Shown here piece after piece: positions 29,178 through 38,248 of a stretch of 64,000 nucleotides of DNA. The DNA is from Vicinamibacterales bacterium (GTDB taxonomy: Bacteria; Acidobacteriota; Vicinamibacteria; Vicinamibacterales; UBA2999). Position 1 is the stretch's first letter. Each line of letters starts with the position of its first letter. A model generated the notes under the pieces. That model made no database searches. It saw nothing but the letters and a program-made list of their open reading frames with translations, and was not told the origin of the DNA. Location of the stretch: the NCBI GenBank assembly GCA_030680175.1, contig JAUXWO010000064.1:1-64000 (forward strand), given 5' to 3'. A program made the position numbers and the translations under genes.

Positions 29178-30449
29178 TCAGATCTTCAGGCTTCCCAGCA
29201 CAATGGCTGAGTTCTTCGAGCCGAAGCCCAGGCAATTGCAAAGCGCCACGCCGACGTCGGCCGCACGTGCGGTGTTCGGGATGAAGTCCAGGTCGCACGC
29301 CGGATCCGGGTCGGTGAGGTTGATGGTCGGCGGCAGCAGGCCGCGGGTCATGGCCAGCGCGGAGGTAACGATGCCGGCGGCGCCGCTGGCGCCCTGCGGA
29401 TGGCCGATCATCGACTTCGTCGAGGAGCCCGGCACGCGGTCGGCGGCCGCGCCGAGCACGCGCCGCGTGCAGCGTGCCTCGATGGTATCGTTCAGGACCG
29501 TCGACGTGCCGTGGTAGTTGACGTAGCCGATCTCCTCGACGGCGCGTCCCGCGCGCCCGAGCGCCAGCGTCATGCAGCGCTCGATCTCGACGCCATCCGG
29601 ATCCATCTGCACGCGGTGATACGCGTCGCAGGTGGAGGCGTAGCCCTCGACCACGGCATAGGCCGTCGCGCCCCGCGCGCGCGCCCGGTCCTCGCGCTCC
29701 ATCACGACCATCCACGCGCCTTCCCCCAGCACGAAGCCGTCGCGGCCCCGATCGAAGGGGCGCGACGCCTCCGCGGGCCGGTCGTTGTGATGGGTCGAGA
29801 CGGCGCGCATGCGTGAGAATCCGAAGATCATGCCCGGCAGGACGCAGCCGTCGGTCCCGCCCGACAGCACGACGTCGGCCTCCCCCTGCCGCAGCAGCCC
29901 CGCGGCATAGCCGATCGCGTCGGTCGAACTCGTGCAGCCGGTCGAAATCACGTGACTCGGTCCGCGGACGCCGAGCGAGATCGAGATCTCGCTCGACACC
30001 ATCCCGCAGATCCCGACCGCGATCGCGTACGGGGTGACCTTCTGCCCGCCGTTGGTGAAGAAGTCCTGGTACTGGCGCTCGCCGACGTCGATCCCGCCCC
30101 CCCCGCTGCCGATGATCACGCCCGCGCCGGGCTCCCCCGCCGACAGCCCCGCGTCGTTCCACGCCTCGCGCGCGGCGATCACGCCAAAGAGCGCGGCGCG
30201 CGAGTAACGGCGTGGATCGGCCCGCGAGGTCCATCCGCCGTCCCCTTCCCCGGCAATCGCCTGCGCGTCCGCGATCGAGGTCGCGGGCACTTCGGCCGCG
30301 ACGCGGCAGGGATACGCCGACGCATCGAAGCCCGCGATCGCGCGCGTGCCGCTCACGCCGCGCGAGACGTGGTCCCAGAACACCTCGCGGCCCACCCCGA
30401 AGGTCGAGACGACGCCGATGCCGGAGATGACGATGCGCGGTGCGGTCAC
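29178..30449 (-). CDS. Beta-ketoacyl-[ACP] synthase II-like ketosynthase
   Basis: 423 residues. Decarboxylative condensing enzyme of the FabF family. The triad is present: Cys172 in ISTGCTSSTDAIG, His313 in NYHGTSTVLND and His350 in SMIGHPQGASGA. The GTG at 30449 is preferred because GGAG lies 5 bases upstream; a GTG at 30455 is also possible. No ACP or malonyl transferase is adjacent, so this is probably not the housekeeping fab locus. The neighbours (FAD oxidoreductase and ICMT-like methyltransferase) suggest a small specialised lipid or polyketide pathway. Confidence 0.88.
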   Translation of the reverse strand: MTAPRIVISGIGVVSTFGVGREVFWDHVSRGVSGTRAIAGFDASAYPCRVAAEVPATSIADAQAIAGEGDGGWTSRADPRRYSRAALFGVIAAREAWNDAGLSAGEPGAGVIIGSGGGGIDVGERQYQDFFTNGGQKVTPYAIAVGICGMVSSEISISLGVRGPSHVISTGCTSSTDAIGYAAGLLRQGEADVVLSGGTDGCVLPGMIFGFSRMRAVSTHHNDRPAEASRPFDRGRDGFVLGEGAWMVVMEREDRARARGATAYAVVEGYASTCDAYHRVQMDPDGVEIERCMTLALGRAGRAVEEIGYVNYHGTSTVLNDTIEARCTRRVLGAAADRVPGSSTKSMIGHPQGASGAAGIVTSALAMTRGLLPPTINLTDPDPACDLDFIPNTARAADVGVALCNCLGFGSKNSAIVLGSLKI

Positions 30450-30513
30450 GGACACTCCAGTCGCGGACGGAGGGGATGGCGGGAAGACAGGCAGGGCGCC
30501 GAGCGCCTCGCCC

Positions 30514-30519
30514 TATAAT
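30514..30519 (+). promoter_or_regulatory. Consensus -10 TATAAT upstream of the 30531 gene
   Basis: TATAAT at 30514-30519 ends 11 bases before the ATG at 30531, so the leader would be about five bases. No -35 match was seen. The complementary strand gives TATTAT, which could serve the divergent ketosynthase gene. Confidence 0.5.
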
Positions 30520-30530
30520 ATGCGCCAACC

Positions 30531-31256
30531 ATGTCCGACACCCCGGCGCGGCCATCCGGTCTCGCGGCACTCGCCGCCTGGGCGGGCGGGGCTCTGTTCG
30601 TCGCCTCCCTCCTGTACTACGCGTACTTCTTCTTCGTGACCCTCGGCCGCCCCGTGCCGCCGGGCGAGGCCCGCGGCCTCCTTCCTGCGATCGCCGTCAA
30701 CCTCGGGCTGTTCGGCGCGTTCGCTGCCCACCACAGCGTGATGGCGCGCAGCGGCGCCAAGGCGTGGCTCGCCGCGCACCTGCCGCCCGCCCTCGAGCGC
30801 ACGGCGTACAACTGGGTGGCGAGCCTGATGCTGATCGGGGTCTGTACGTGGTGGTGGCGGGTGCCCGGCGTGCTGTACGCGCTGGACGGCGCGGGGTGGG
30901 GGGTGTTGACGCTGGTGCAGGTGGCCGGCGTGGCGATCACGCTGGGCGGGGCGGCGGTGCTGGACCCGTTGGAGCTCGGTGGCATCCGGCAAGCCCGCGG
31001 CGAGCGGCTCCCGCTCACCTTCCGGATCAGCGGTCCGTTCCGCCTCGTGCGGCACCCGATCTATCTGGGGTGGCTGCTGATGGTCTTCGGGGCCCCGGTG
31101 ATGACCGTCGACCGGTTGATCTGGGCCGTGATCAGCTCGGCCTACCTGATCGTCGCGATCCCCTGGGAGGAGCGCTCGCTGATCGACACGTTCGGCCAGA
31201 CGTACCGCGACTACCAGCAGCAGGTCCGCTGGCGCATCGTCCCCGGCCTCTACTAG
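30531..31256 (+). CDS. MddA/NnrU-like membrane methyltransferase (ICMT superfamily)
   Basis: 241 residues with about six hydrophobic helices. GPFRLVRHPIYLGWLLMVFG (about residues 165-184) is the ICMT-superfamily motif, and the late EERSLIDTFGQTYRDYQQQV matches the C-terminal signature of this group. Overall length and layout fit methanethiol S-methyltransferase MddA and NnrU-like proteins better than the short ICMT gene at 27134. The substrate is unproven. It is transcribed away from the ketosynthase. The start is supported by a consensus -10 just upstream and by the Met before a polar N-terminus. Confidence 0.75.
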   Translation: MSDTPARPSGLAALAAWAGGALFVASLLYYAYFFFVTLGRPVPPGEARGLLPAIAVNLGLFGAFAAHHSVMARSGAKAWLAAHLPPALERTAYNWVASLMLIGVCTWWWRVPGVLYALDGAGWGVLTLVQVAGVAITLGGAAVLDPLELGGIRQARGERLPLTFRISGPFRLVRHPIYLGWLLMVFGAPVMTVDRLIWAVISSAYLIVAIPWEERSLIDTFGQTYRDYQQQVRWRIVPGLY

Positions 31257-31281
31257 CCCCTTCGACTCCGCTCAGGGCAGG

Positions 31282-31376
31282 CGGACCTACCGGACCTGCC
31301 CGGACCTACCGGACCTGTCCGGACCGACCGGACCTGCCCGGCCCCACCGGACCTGTCCGGACCCACCGGACCTGTG
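31282..31376. repeat. 19-bp tandem array, five copies of alternating 9+10 units
   Basis: CGGACCTAC and CGGACCTGCC-like units alternate five times and end exactly at the base before the stop codon of the minus-strand zinc-ribbon gene (31377). It fills the gap between the two convergent genes. Confidence 0.85.
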
Positions 31377-31754
31377 TTACTTCCACCCCTGTGAGGGTCC
31401 GCGCCGCTTCGGCCCGCGCGGCTCCTCTTTCACCGGGGGCGGCTCGTCCTCCTCCTCGTCCTTCGGGAGCCCCTCGAGCTGGTCGACGAACAGCAGCGAG
31501 TGCATCGACGGGATCTCGAACTTCTTCCCGCACGTCTTGCACACGACCTCGTCGTCCACGCGGATGAGGTAGTCGCGCAGCTTCTCGAACTTGGCCTTGT
31601 CCCGCTCGTCGGCGCCCGGCGGCAGCCGGTCCTTGCGCGTGCGGCGGACCCAGCGCACCTGGTAGTCGTTGGTGCGGTTGCACCGGGGACACGGGTAGCG
31701 CTGCGTGCGGGGTTCCGGCTTGTCGGTGAAGAAGGAGCGTTCGTCGAGGGCCAC
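31377..31754 (-). CDS. Zinc-ribbon protein of unknown function
   Basis: 125 residues from a GTG at 31754. Two CxxC pairs are visible: YPCPRCNRTNDYQ near the N-terminus and VVCKTCGKKFEIPSM in the middle, so one split zinc ribbon is likely. The C-terminus is acidic then basic (DEEEDEPPPVKEEPRGPKRRG). No known family was recognised. An in-frame ATG further upstream (31838) would add a low-complexity extension, so the start is uncertain. The 19-bp array abuts the stop codon. Confidence 0.6.
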   Translation of the reverse strand: MALDERSFFTDKPEPRTQRYPCPRCNRTNDYQVRWVRRTRKDRLPPGADERDKAKFEKLRDYLIRVDDEVVCKTCGKKFEIPSMHSLLFVDQLEGLPKDEEEDEPPPVKEEPRGPKRRGPSQGWK

Positions 31755-31906
31755 GAGCCAATCGTAGCAGCTTTGACGCGCCGTGGGGGGAGACGTCCGC
31801 GCCGGCCCTCGGCACCCAGCCGAGAGCCGGCGCGACACGTGTGTCCACCAGTGGAGTGTAGCGACTGAAGAGGTACTACCAGCGCCTCTGCTCAGCCGCG
31901 ATCCTG

Positions 31907-31929
31907 CGGGCCGCCCAACGGGCGGCCCG
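31907..31929 (-). terminator. Perfect 10-bp hairpin downstream of the first TonB receptor
   Basis: A 10-bp perfect stem (31907-31916 with 31920-31929) and a three-base loop lie 26 bases after the receptor stop. No U-tract follows on the minus strand. A similar hairpin follows the paralogue. Confidence 0.5.
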
Positions 31930-31954
31930 GTAGTAAATCGTCAACGACACCCCA

Positions 31955-34783
31955 CTAGAAGCGCGCGGTCAGGCCGAAGCGGATGATCCGCGGGGCCAGG
32001 ACGATCGACGGGCGTCCCCACGTGCTGCCGATGCCCGTGTTCTGGGCCAGCACGTGGTTGGCGTTCAGGACGTTGAACAGGTCCACGGTCGCCTCGAGGC
32101 TGCGCGCCCCCGAGCGCATCCGCTTGCTCAGCCGCAGGTCGACGAACTTCGTGACGTCCTCGGTCCGATCCGTCCCGCGCTGGTTGACGCGCACGGTCTC
32201 GCTGACCTGCGTGGCGGTCAGCCCGCCGAAGTTGAACGTGCGGATCAGCGGGTCGCCCGCGCGGGCCGTGTACTTGCCGGAGATGGCGAAGTCGTACGGC
32301 AACTGGTAGCTGCCCGACAGCGTGAAGGTCCACGGCAGGTCCGTGAAGACCGACCCCTTGTCGCGGTTGATCAACACGTTCGGGTTGCTGAAGTCGGATC
32401 CCGTGTACGTGCCGCTGTGGTCGAAGCCCTCGTGCTTCTGGATCGTGAACCCCGCCAGCATCTGCCAGCGGTTCGACATGCGCTTGTTGATGTCGAACTG
32501 CACGCCGTTGTAGGTGCTCTTCAGCTCCGGCACGTTCGTGATCACGCGATCGCGCGCCGTCGTGAAGGCCGGCAGCAGCCGGTAGATGGTGATGGACTGG
32601 CTCGACCCGTCGACGTCCGTGTAGGTGCGGTTCTCCGGCGTGTACGCGTCCCGCGTGCGCGCCTGGTCCACGATCCCGAGGCCGTCCCGATGCGCGCGGC
32701 GATGGTAGCTCACCGACACGCCAAGGTTGTCCACGACCTGGTGCGAGAGCCCGACGTTGAATTCATCGCTGTAGGGCCGCGACGAGTTCGCATCCACGGT
32801 CGGGAAGAGGCCGGCCGGGAAGCCCTCGAAGGCGCCCAGTTCGCCGGGGTCGAGCGCGAGGTTCCCGTTGAGGTCGTTCCAGGCCACGCCCTGGTTGACG
32901 AGGGCGTTCTGGTTCGACGACTCGACGAGCTGCGACCCGAACTGGTTGTAGAACCGGCCCCAGTACGCCTTGAGGGCCGTGCGGCCGCGGCCGCCGAGGT
33001 CGTAGGCGATGCCCAGGCGCGGCATGATGTTGAAGCTGTAGTTGAAGACGTCACGCTCGGGGAACGAGCGCTCGCCGACGAACGAGCCGGCCGGGCTCGA
33101 CTGCGCCGGCAGATACCCCTTCACGCCGTCCATGCGGACCCCGGCGTTGATGGTGGCACGGCCGACGATCCAGCGATCCTGCACGAAGGCGCCCCAGGTC
33201 TCGAGACGGTGGTCCGAGTTGATGGGCGTGTTCGACAGCAGCGCGCGCGACGGCACGCCGTCACGCAGCTCCAGGTAGTAGTCGCCGTTCCTGATGCGGT
33301 CGTACTTCATCATCTCCCACGACAACTGCACGCCGAGCTTGAAGTCGTGCGAGCCGCCGAGCATCTGGTCGACGAAGAAGCTGTACCCCGCATTGGCCTG
33401 GTAGCGGTGGTTCGGGTTCACCGACTGGCCGATCGCGGCATTGATCTGCGTCTGGCGGACCACGTCGCGGATGGCGATGTCGTTCGGCCCGACCTCCTTT
33501 TGATAGCGCGTGGGAAACTCGCCCCACATCCGGCCGACGCGCGCGTCGAAGACGCCGCGCTGGCCGACGACCTGGTTGACCTGCAGCACGAAGTTCTGCG
33601 CCGGCTGATCCTGCAGCACGGTCGCCTTGTCCTCGCTGAACGGCACCTCGCGCCGATGGAACCGATCCTTCAGGTTGCGGTTGAGCATGAACGACGTGCG
33701 CGTGTTCGCCGCCGCCTGCCACGTCACCTTGCCCATGAAGTTGCGGATGCGGTTGTCGTCGATCGCCTGCGACCCGTCCGGGTTGGTCGCGCCGATCTGG
33801 AACTGGTCCAGCCGCCACCACCGCATCGCGCCGAAGAACCAGGCGCGGTCGCGCGCGATCGGTCCGCCCAGCGTCGAACTCCAGTCATACGAGATATCAA
33901 TCGGGTTGCCCGCGGCGCCGCTCTGCGCGCCGGGGGCGAGGCCGAGGCGGGCGCGCAGCGTGTCGTCGATGTTGGTGCCCTGCAGCGCCTCGTTCATGAA
34001 GTAGAAGTTGTGGTCGCTCGAGAAGCGGTTGCCCCCCGACTTGGTGACCATGTTCATGTAGACGCCGCTGACATCGCTCTCCGCGGTGCCCGACGCCGTC
34101 TGCATGTTGTATTCCTCGTACATCTCGAAGCCGTAGTACTGCATCGTCGCGCCGCCGTCCCCGCCGCCCCAGTTGGTCTTCAGTCCGTCGATGCTGAACG
34201 ACTTCTGGCTGTTGGCCGATCCGAAGGCCTCGATGTTGTACTGCTGCATGCCCTCGGTGCCGCCGACGTCGAGCCGGCCGGTCACCACGCCGGGCACGAG
34301 GCCCGCCATGACCCACGGATTGCGCCCCGTGGGAATCGACTCGGCCAGATCCTTGGAGATGTTGGTTTGCGTCGTCGTGGAGCTGACGTCCACGACCGGT
34401 GAGGCGCCGCTGACCGTCACGGTCTCCTCGAGCGTGCCGACGCTGAGTGTGACGTCCACGCGGGTCACGTTGGCCACCTGCACCACAATCCTCTCGCGGC
34501 GGCTCACGTTGAACCCGGTCAACTCGTAGACGGCGTTGTAGGTGCCCGGGGGCAGCCCGGCCGCCTGATACGTCCCGGCATCGCCGGTGACGAGGACCCG
34601 CCCCCCGCCAATCAACGCCTCACCCGAGAGCGTGACCGTCACGCCAGGCAGCACGCCGCCCTGCGCGTCACGCACCACCCCGGCCAGCGTGCCGGTCTGC
34701 TGAGCCGCCGCCGTCGCGACGGCCGCCCCCACCACCAGCGCTGTCATCACTCCCACACGAACCACACGCAACACGGACTTCAT
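31955..34783 (-). CDS. TonB-dependent receptor with N-terminal carboxypeptidase-regulatory-like domain (paralogue 1)
   Basis: 942 residues. A signal peptide ends at ATAAAQQ. A CarboxypepD-regulatory-like Ig fold (GTLAGVVRDAQGGVLPGVTV, about residues 31-110) precedes the plug (SPVVDVSSTTTQTNIS... FSIDGLKTNWGG). The 22-strand barrel ends in the classical outer-membrane terminus RFGLTARF. Oar-like receptors of this kind are numerous in Acidobacteriota and import large substrates or act as channels; the ligand is unknown. The start ATG at 34783 has a perfect AAGGAGG five bases upstream. The downstream tandem paralogue is nearly collinear, with a 168-bp stretch differing at two positions only. Confidence 0.92.
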   Translation of the reverse strand: MKSVLRVVRVGVMTALVVGAAVATAAAQQTGTLAGVVRDAQGGVLPGVTVTLSGEALIGGGRVLVTGDAGTYQAAGLPPGTYNAVYELTGFNVSRRERIVVQVANVTRVDVTLSVGTLEETVTVSGASPVVDVSSTTTQTNISKDLAESIPTGRNPWVMAGLVPGVVTGRLDVGGTEGMQQYNIEAFGSANSQKSFSIDGLKTNWGGGDGGATMQYYGFEMYEEYNMQTASGTAESDVSGVYMNMVTKSGGNRFSSDHNFYFMNEALQGTNIDDTLRARLGLAPGAQSGAAGNPIDISYDWSSTLGGPIARDRAWFFGAMRWWRLDQFQIGATNPDGSQAIDDNRIRNFMGKVTWQAAANTRTSFMLNRNLKDRFHRREVPFSEDKATVLQDQPAQNFVLQVNQVVGQRGVFDARVGRMWGEFPTRYQKEVGPNDIAIRDVVRQTQINAAIGQSVNPNHRYQANAGYSFFVDQMLGGSHDFKLGVQLSWEMMKYDRIRNGDYYLELRDGVPSRALLSNTPINSDHRLETWGAFVQDRWIVGRATINAGVRMDGVKGYLPAQSSPAGSFVGERSFPERDVFNYSFNIMPRLGIAYDLGGRGRTALKAYWGRFYNQFGSQLVESSNQNALVNQGVAWNDLNGNLALDPGELGAFEGFPAGLFPTVDANSSRPYSDEFNVGLSHQVVDNLGVSVSYHRRAHRDGLGIVDQARTRDAYTPENRTYTDVDGSSQSITIYRLLPAFTTARDRVITNVPELKSTYNGVQFDINKRMSNRWQMLAGFTIQKHEGFDHSGTYTGSDFSNPNVLINRDKGSVFTDLPWTFTLSGSYQLPYDFAISGKYTARAGDPLIRTFNFGGLTATQVSETVRVNQRGTDRTEDVTKFVDLRLSKRMRSGARSLEATVDLFNVLNANHVLAQNTGIGSTWGRPSIVLAPRIIRFGLTARF

Positions 34784-35131
34784 GACGCCTCCTTGCACTC
34801 CTGTCCACCACCGCCGCGGCAAGACCCGCAGCGACACGACCAGTCAAGGCGCCTGTAGGGGAGAACCCGAAGCGAAGCCAGGGGCTTCGAAAAAAAGGCA
34901 CACGACGAAGGGACAGCCGGAGGACGGCCGCGCCGTGGCGTGAATGTGGCCCGCATGTTACAGGCGAGCGCGCGGCGAATTCAATGAATAACGGACGGGG
35001 GGCGGGGACGGGCGGGCGTGGGCCGCGTGCAGGGAGGCCGAGGGGACCGGCGGACGGGGAGGCGGATGCGGGAGGGCGCGACGCCGACGGGGCGGCCGGC
35101 CGACGCCGGCCGCCCCCATCGTGCGGGATGA
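34784..35131. other. Intergenic region between the two TonB receptor genes
   Basis: 348 bp. It holds the strong ribosome-binding site of receptor 1 (AAGGAGG at 34789-34795, minus strand), an A/T-richer stretch near 34890-34990 that may carry its promoter, a G-rich low-complexity stretch (34990-35090), and the hairpin after receptor 2. No gene or RNA was recognised. Confidence 0.6.
35089..35116 (-). terminator. Perfect 12-bp hairpin downstream of the second TonB receptor
   Basis: A 12-bp perfect stem (35089-35100 with 35105-35116) and loop CGAC lie 15 bases after the stop of receptor 2. There is no U-tract. It is analogous to the hairpin after receptor 1. Confidence 0.55.
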
Positions 35132-37966
35132 CTAGAAGCGCGCGGTCAGGCCGAAGCGCACGATGCGCGGCGCCAGGATGCGCGAGGGGCGGCCCCAGGT
35201 CGAGCCAATGGCCTCGTTCTGGAGCAGCACGTGGTTGGCGTTCAGCACGTTGAACACGTCGAGGTTCACTTCCCAGTTCGAGATGCCGACCTGGAAGCGC
35301 CTCGCGAGGCGCACATCCACGAACTGGTCGACCTTCTCGGTGCGGTCCTCGCCGCGCTGCTGCACGTTGACGGTGTCGGTGCCCTGCACCAGGCCGCTCA
35401 CGCTGAGCGTCCGGTTGAGGGGGTCACCGTCACGCGCCGTGTACTTGCCCGAGAACACCACCTGGTACGGCAGCACGTAGCTGCCCGACAGGGTGTAGGT
35501 CCACGGCAGGTCCGTGAACACCGAGCCGTTGTCGCGGTTCAGCAGGTAGTTCGGGTTGTTGAAGTCGGTGTTGCCACCGGGGTTCGTGAACGTGCCGCTG
35601 TGGTTGAAGCCCTCGTGCTTCTGGATCGACAGGCCCGTCAGCATCTGCCAGCGGTTCGACATGCGCTTCTGGATGTCGATCTGGACGCCGTTGTAGTCGC
35701 TCTCGAGGACGTCCACGTTGGTGATCACGCGATCACGGACGAGGCGCAGCGCCGGGTCCAGGTTGTAGACCGTGATGGTCTGGGGCCCGCGCTCCGGGTC
35801 CGTGTAGGTGCGCTGGATCGCCGTGTAGGCCGAGGTCGGCCGCGCGCGGTCCACGATGCCCAGGCCGTCGCGGTGCTGGCGGCGGTGGTAGCTGACCGCC
35901 ACCGACAGATCCGCCAGCAGCTGGTGGGAGAGGCCCACGTTGAACTCGTCGCTGTACGGACGCTTCGAGTTCTGGTCCATCGACGGCACGATGCGGCCGA
36001 AGCCCGCGAAGCTCGACAGGTTCACCTCGCCCGGATCGGGCAGGCGGTTGCCGTTGAGGTCGTTCCACGGCACCTGGGCGGTGACGAGGGCGTTCTCGTT
36101 CAGGTTCTCCGCCAGCTCCGAGCCGAACTGGTTGTAGAACCGGCCCCAGTAGGCCTTGAGCGCGGTGCGGCCGTTGCCCGACAGGTCGTAGGACAGGCCG
36201 ATGCGCGGCATGAAGTTGAAGCTGTACTCGAACACGTCACGCTCGGTGAACGACCGCGCGCCGACGTAGGTGCCGGCCGGGCTCGACTGCTCGGGCAGCC
36301 ACGCCTTGACGCCGTCCATGCGCACGCCGAGGTTCAGCGTGGCGCGGCCCGCCGTCCAGCGATCCTGGACGAAGACGCCCCAGGTCGACAGCCGGTGCAG
36401 CGAGTCGATCGGGGTGTTGGCGATCTGCGCCTGGAAGGCCACGCCGTCGCGCTGCTCCAGCAGGATGTCGCCGTTGCGGATGCGCTCGTAGTCCATGCCT
36501 TCCCACGACAGCTGCACGCCCACCTTCAGGTCGTGCGTGCCGCCGGCGAAGTTGTCCACGAAGTAGCTCGCGGTCGCGTTGGCCTGGAGCCGGTAGTTCG
36601 GGTTGAGCGACTGCGTCTCGGCGGCGCGCTCACGCGTGAAGCGGACGGTGTCGCGAATCGCGATGTCGCTCGCCGTCACTTCGGGCTGGTAGCGGCTGGG
36701 GAACACGCCCCACATCCGGCCGACGCGCGCGTCGATCACGGTGCGGCCGCCCACCACCTGGTTCCACTGCGCCACGAAGTTCTGCGCGGGCTGGTCCTGC
36801 AGCGTCGTGGCCTTGTCCTCGACGAACAGGTACGGCGAATCGCGCCGATGGAAGCGGTCCTTCAGGTTGCGGTTGAACATGAACGACGTGCGCGCGTTCG
36901 GGGTGGCCTGATAGGTGACCTTGCCCATGAAGTTGCGGATGCGGTTGTCGTCGATCGCCTGCGATCCGTCCGGGTTGATGGCGCCGACCTGGAACTGGTC
37001 CAGCCGCCACCACCGCATCGCGCCGAAGAACCAGGCCTTGTCCTGCTTGATGGGCCCGCCGAGCGTCGAGCTCCAGTCGTAGGAGATGTCGATGGGGTTG
37101 CCCGCCGCACCGCTCTGCGCGCCCGAGGCCAGGCCCATGCGCTGCCGCAGCTCGTCGTCGATGTTCGAGCCCTGCATCGACTCGTTCATGAAGTAGAAGT
37201 TGTGGTCGCTCGAGAAGCGGTTGCCGCCCGACTTGGTGACCATGTTCATGTAGACGCCGCTGACATCGCTTTCCGCGGTGCCCGACGCCGTCTGCATGTT
37301 GTATTCCTCGTACATCTCGAAGCCGTAGTACTGCATCGTCGCGCCGCCGCTGCCGCCGCCCCAGTTCGTCTTCAGCCCGTCGATGCTGAACGACTTCTGC
37401 GAGTCGGCCGAGCCGAACGCCTCGATGTTGTACTGCTGCATGCCCTCGGTGCCGCCGACGTCGAGCCGGCCGGTCACGACGCCGGGCACGAGGCCCGCCA
37501 TCACCCAGGGGTTGCGGCCCGTCGGAATCGCCTCGGCGAGTTCCTTGCCGATGTTGGTCTGGGTCGTCGTCGAGGTCACGTCCACGATCGGCGACTGGCC
37601 GCTCACCGTGACCGTCTCCTCGAGCGAGCCGACCGACAGCACCATGTCCAGGCGCGTGGCATTCGCGACCTGAATGGCCACGCCGCCGCGACGCTGCGCG
37701 CCGAAGCCCGGCAGGTCGAACACCACCTCGTACGACCCGGGCGGCAGGCCCGCGGCCTGGTAGTTCCCCGTGTCGCCCGTCACCACCACACGCGCGCCGC
37801 CGATCAGGGCCGCGCCCGAAATCGTGACCGTCACGCCGGGCAGCACGCCGCCCTGCGCGTCACGCACCACACCCGCGAGGGTGCCCGTCTGCTGGGCGGC
37901 CGCGCCGCTGGCCAGCATCAACACACCAATCGCCACCACACACAACCGACTAAACCACGATCTCAT
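35132..37966 (-). CDS. TonB-dependent receptor with N-terminal carboxypeptidase-regulatory-like domain (paralogue 2)
   Basis: 944 residues, with the same order as paralogue 1: signal peptide ending ASGAAAQQ, regulatory-like Ig domain (about residues 27-108), plug with FSIDGLKTNWGGGSGG, and a barrel ending RFGLTARF. Alignment by eye is continuous along the whole length. The start ATG at 37966 is preceded by GGAGG at seven bases. Two paralogous receptors in tandem, with no SusD-like or transporter gene between them, point to duplication with later divergence of surface loops. No TonB box could be confidently placed. Confidence 0.92.
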   Translation of the reverse strand: MRSWFSRLCVVAIGVLMLASGAAAQQTGTLAGVVRDAQGGVLPGVTVTISGAALIGGARVVVTGDTGNYQAAGLPPGSYEVVFDLPGFGAQRRGGVAIQVANATRLDMVLSVGSLEETVTVSGQSPIVDVTSTTTQTNIGKELAEAIPTGRNPWVMAGLVPGVVTGRLDVGGTEGMQQYNIEAFGSADSQKSFSIDGLKTNWGGGSGGATMQYYGFEMYEEYNMQTASGTAESDVSGVYMNMVTKSGGNRFSSDHNFYFMNESMQGSNIDDELRQRMGLASGAQSGAAGNPIDISYDWSSTLGGPIKQDKAWFFGAMRWWRLDQFQVGAINPDGSQAIDDNRIRNFMGKVTYQATPNARTSFMFNRNLKDRFHRRDSPYLFVEDKATTLQDQPAQNFVAQWNQVVGGRTVIDARVGRMWGVFPSRYQPEVTASDIAIRDTVRFTRERAAETQSLNPNYRLQANATASYFVDNFAGGTHDLKVGVQLSWEGMDYERIRNGDILLEQRDGVAFQAQIANTPIDSLHRLSTWGVFVQDRWTAGRATLNLGVRMDGVKAWLPEQSSPAGTYVGARSFTERDVFEYSFNFMPRIGLSYDLSGNGRTALKAYWGRFYNQFGSELAENLNENALVTAQVPWNDLNGNRLPDPGEVNLSSFAGFGRIVPSMDQNSKRPYSDEFNVGLSHQLLADLSVAVSYHRRQHRDGLGIVDRARPTSAYTAIQRTYTDPERGPQTITVYNLDPALRLVRDRVITNVDVLESDYNGVQIDIQKRMSNRWQMLTGLSIQKHEGFNHSGTFTNPGGNTDFNNPNYLLNRDNGSVFTDLPWTYTLSGSYVLPYQVVFSGKYTARDGDPLNRTLSVSGLVQGTDTVNVQQRGEDRTEKVDQFVDVRLARRFQVGISNWEVNLDVFNVLNANHVLLQNEAIGSTWGRPSRILAPRIVRFGLTARF

Positions 37967-38248
37967 TTGGTCGCCTCCGGGGACATGAGCTGCACGTAAC
38001 TCTCACCCTGAATGTCTTGCAGTCGTACAAACCGTCGTTCGACCTTCATGCAAAAGTCGACGCAAGATGTTACTCACATTTCTCAATGGATTTACGCATT
38101 AGTTGCCGGAATCGTTCGCCTCGCGCCCTGAGATTGATCCGCAATCCCGTTTGCCGTCCAAATCGTTGGATTACCCCAAGCTCATCCGGAGCGGCCGTGG
38201 CGAGCGAGTATGATGGCTGACAGGCATCCCACCAGGCCCTGATTGCTC
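37967..38248. promoter_or_regulatory. Divergent promoter region of TonB receptor 2 and lon
   Basis: 282 bp. It is markedly more A/T-rich than its surroundings between about 38020 and 38170, the expected place for promoters of both genes. TATGAT at 38209-38214 could be the lon -10. No CIRCE-type (TTAGCACTC) operator was found. Confidence 0.5.

Noticed and set aside
35231-37999. A plus-strand frame of more than 900 codons opposite TonB receptor 2, and a similar one at 32054-34402 opposite receptor 1
   Set aside because: Both are His/Arg/Val-rich shadows of the receptors and match no protein pattern; their similarity to each other only reflects the paralogy of the real genes.
38017-38220. Small plus-strand frame in the gap between TonB receptor 2 and lon
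   Set aside because: No ribosome-binding site or motif; the gap is A/T-rich and better explained as a promoter region.
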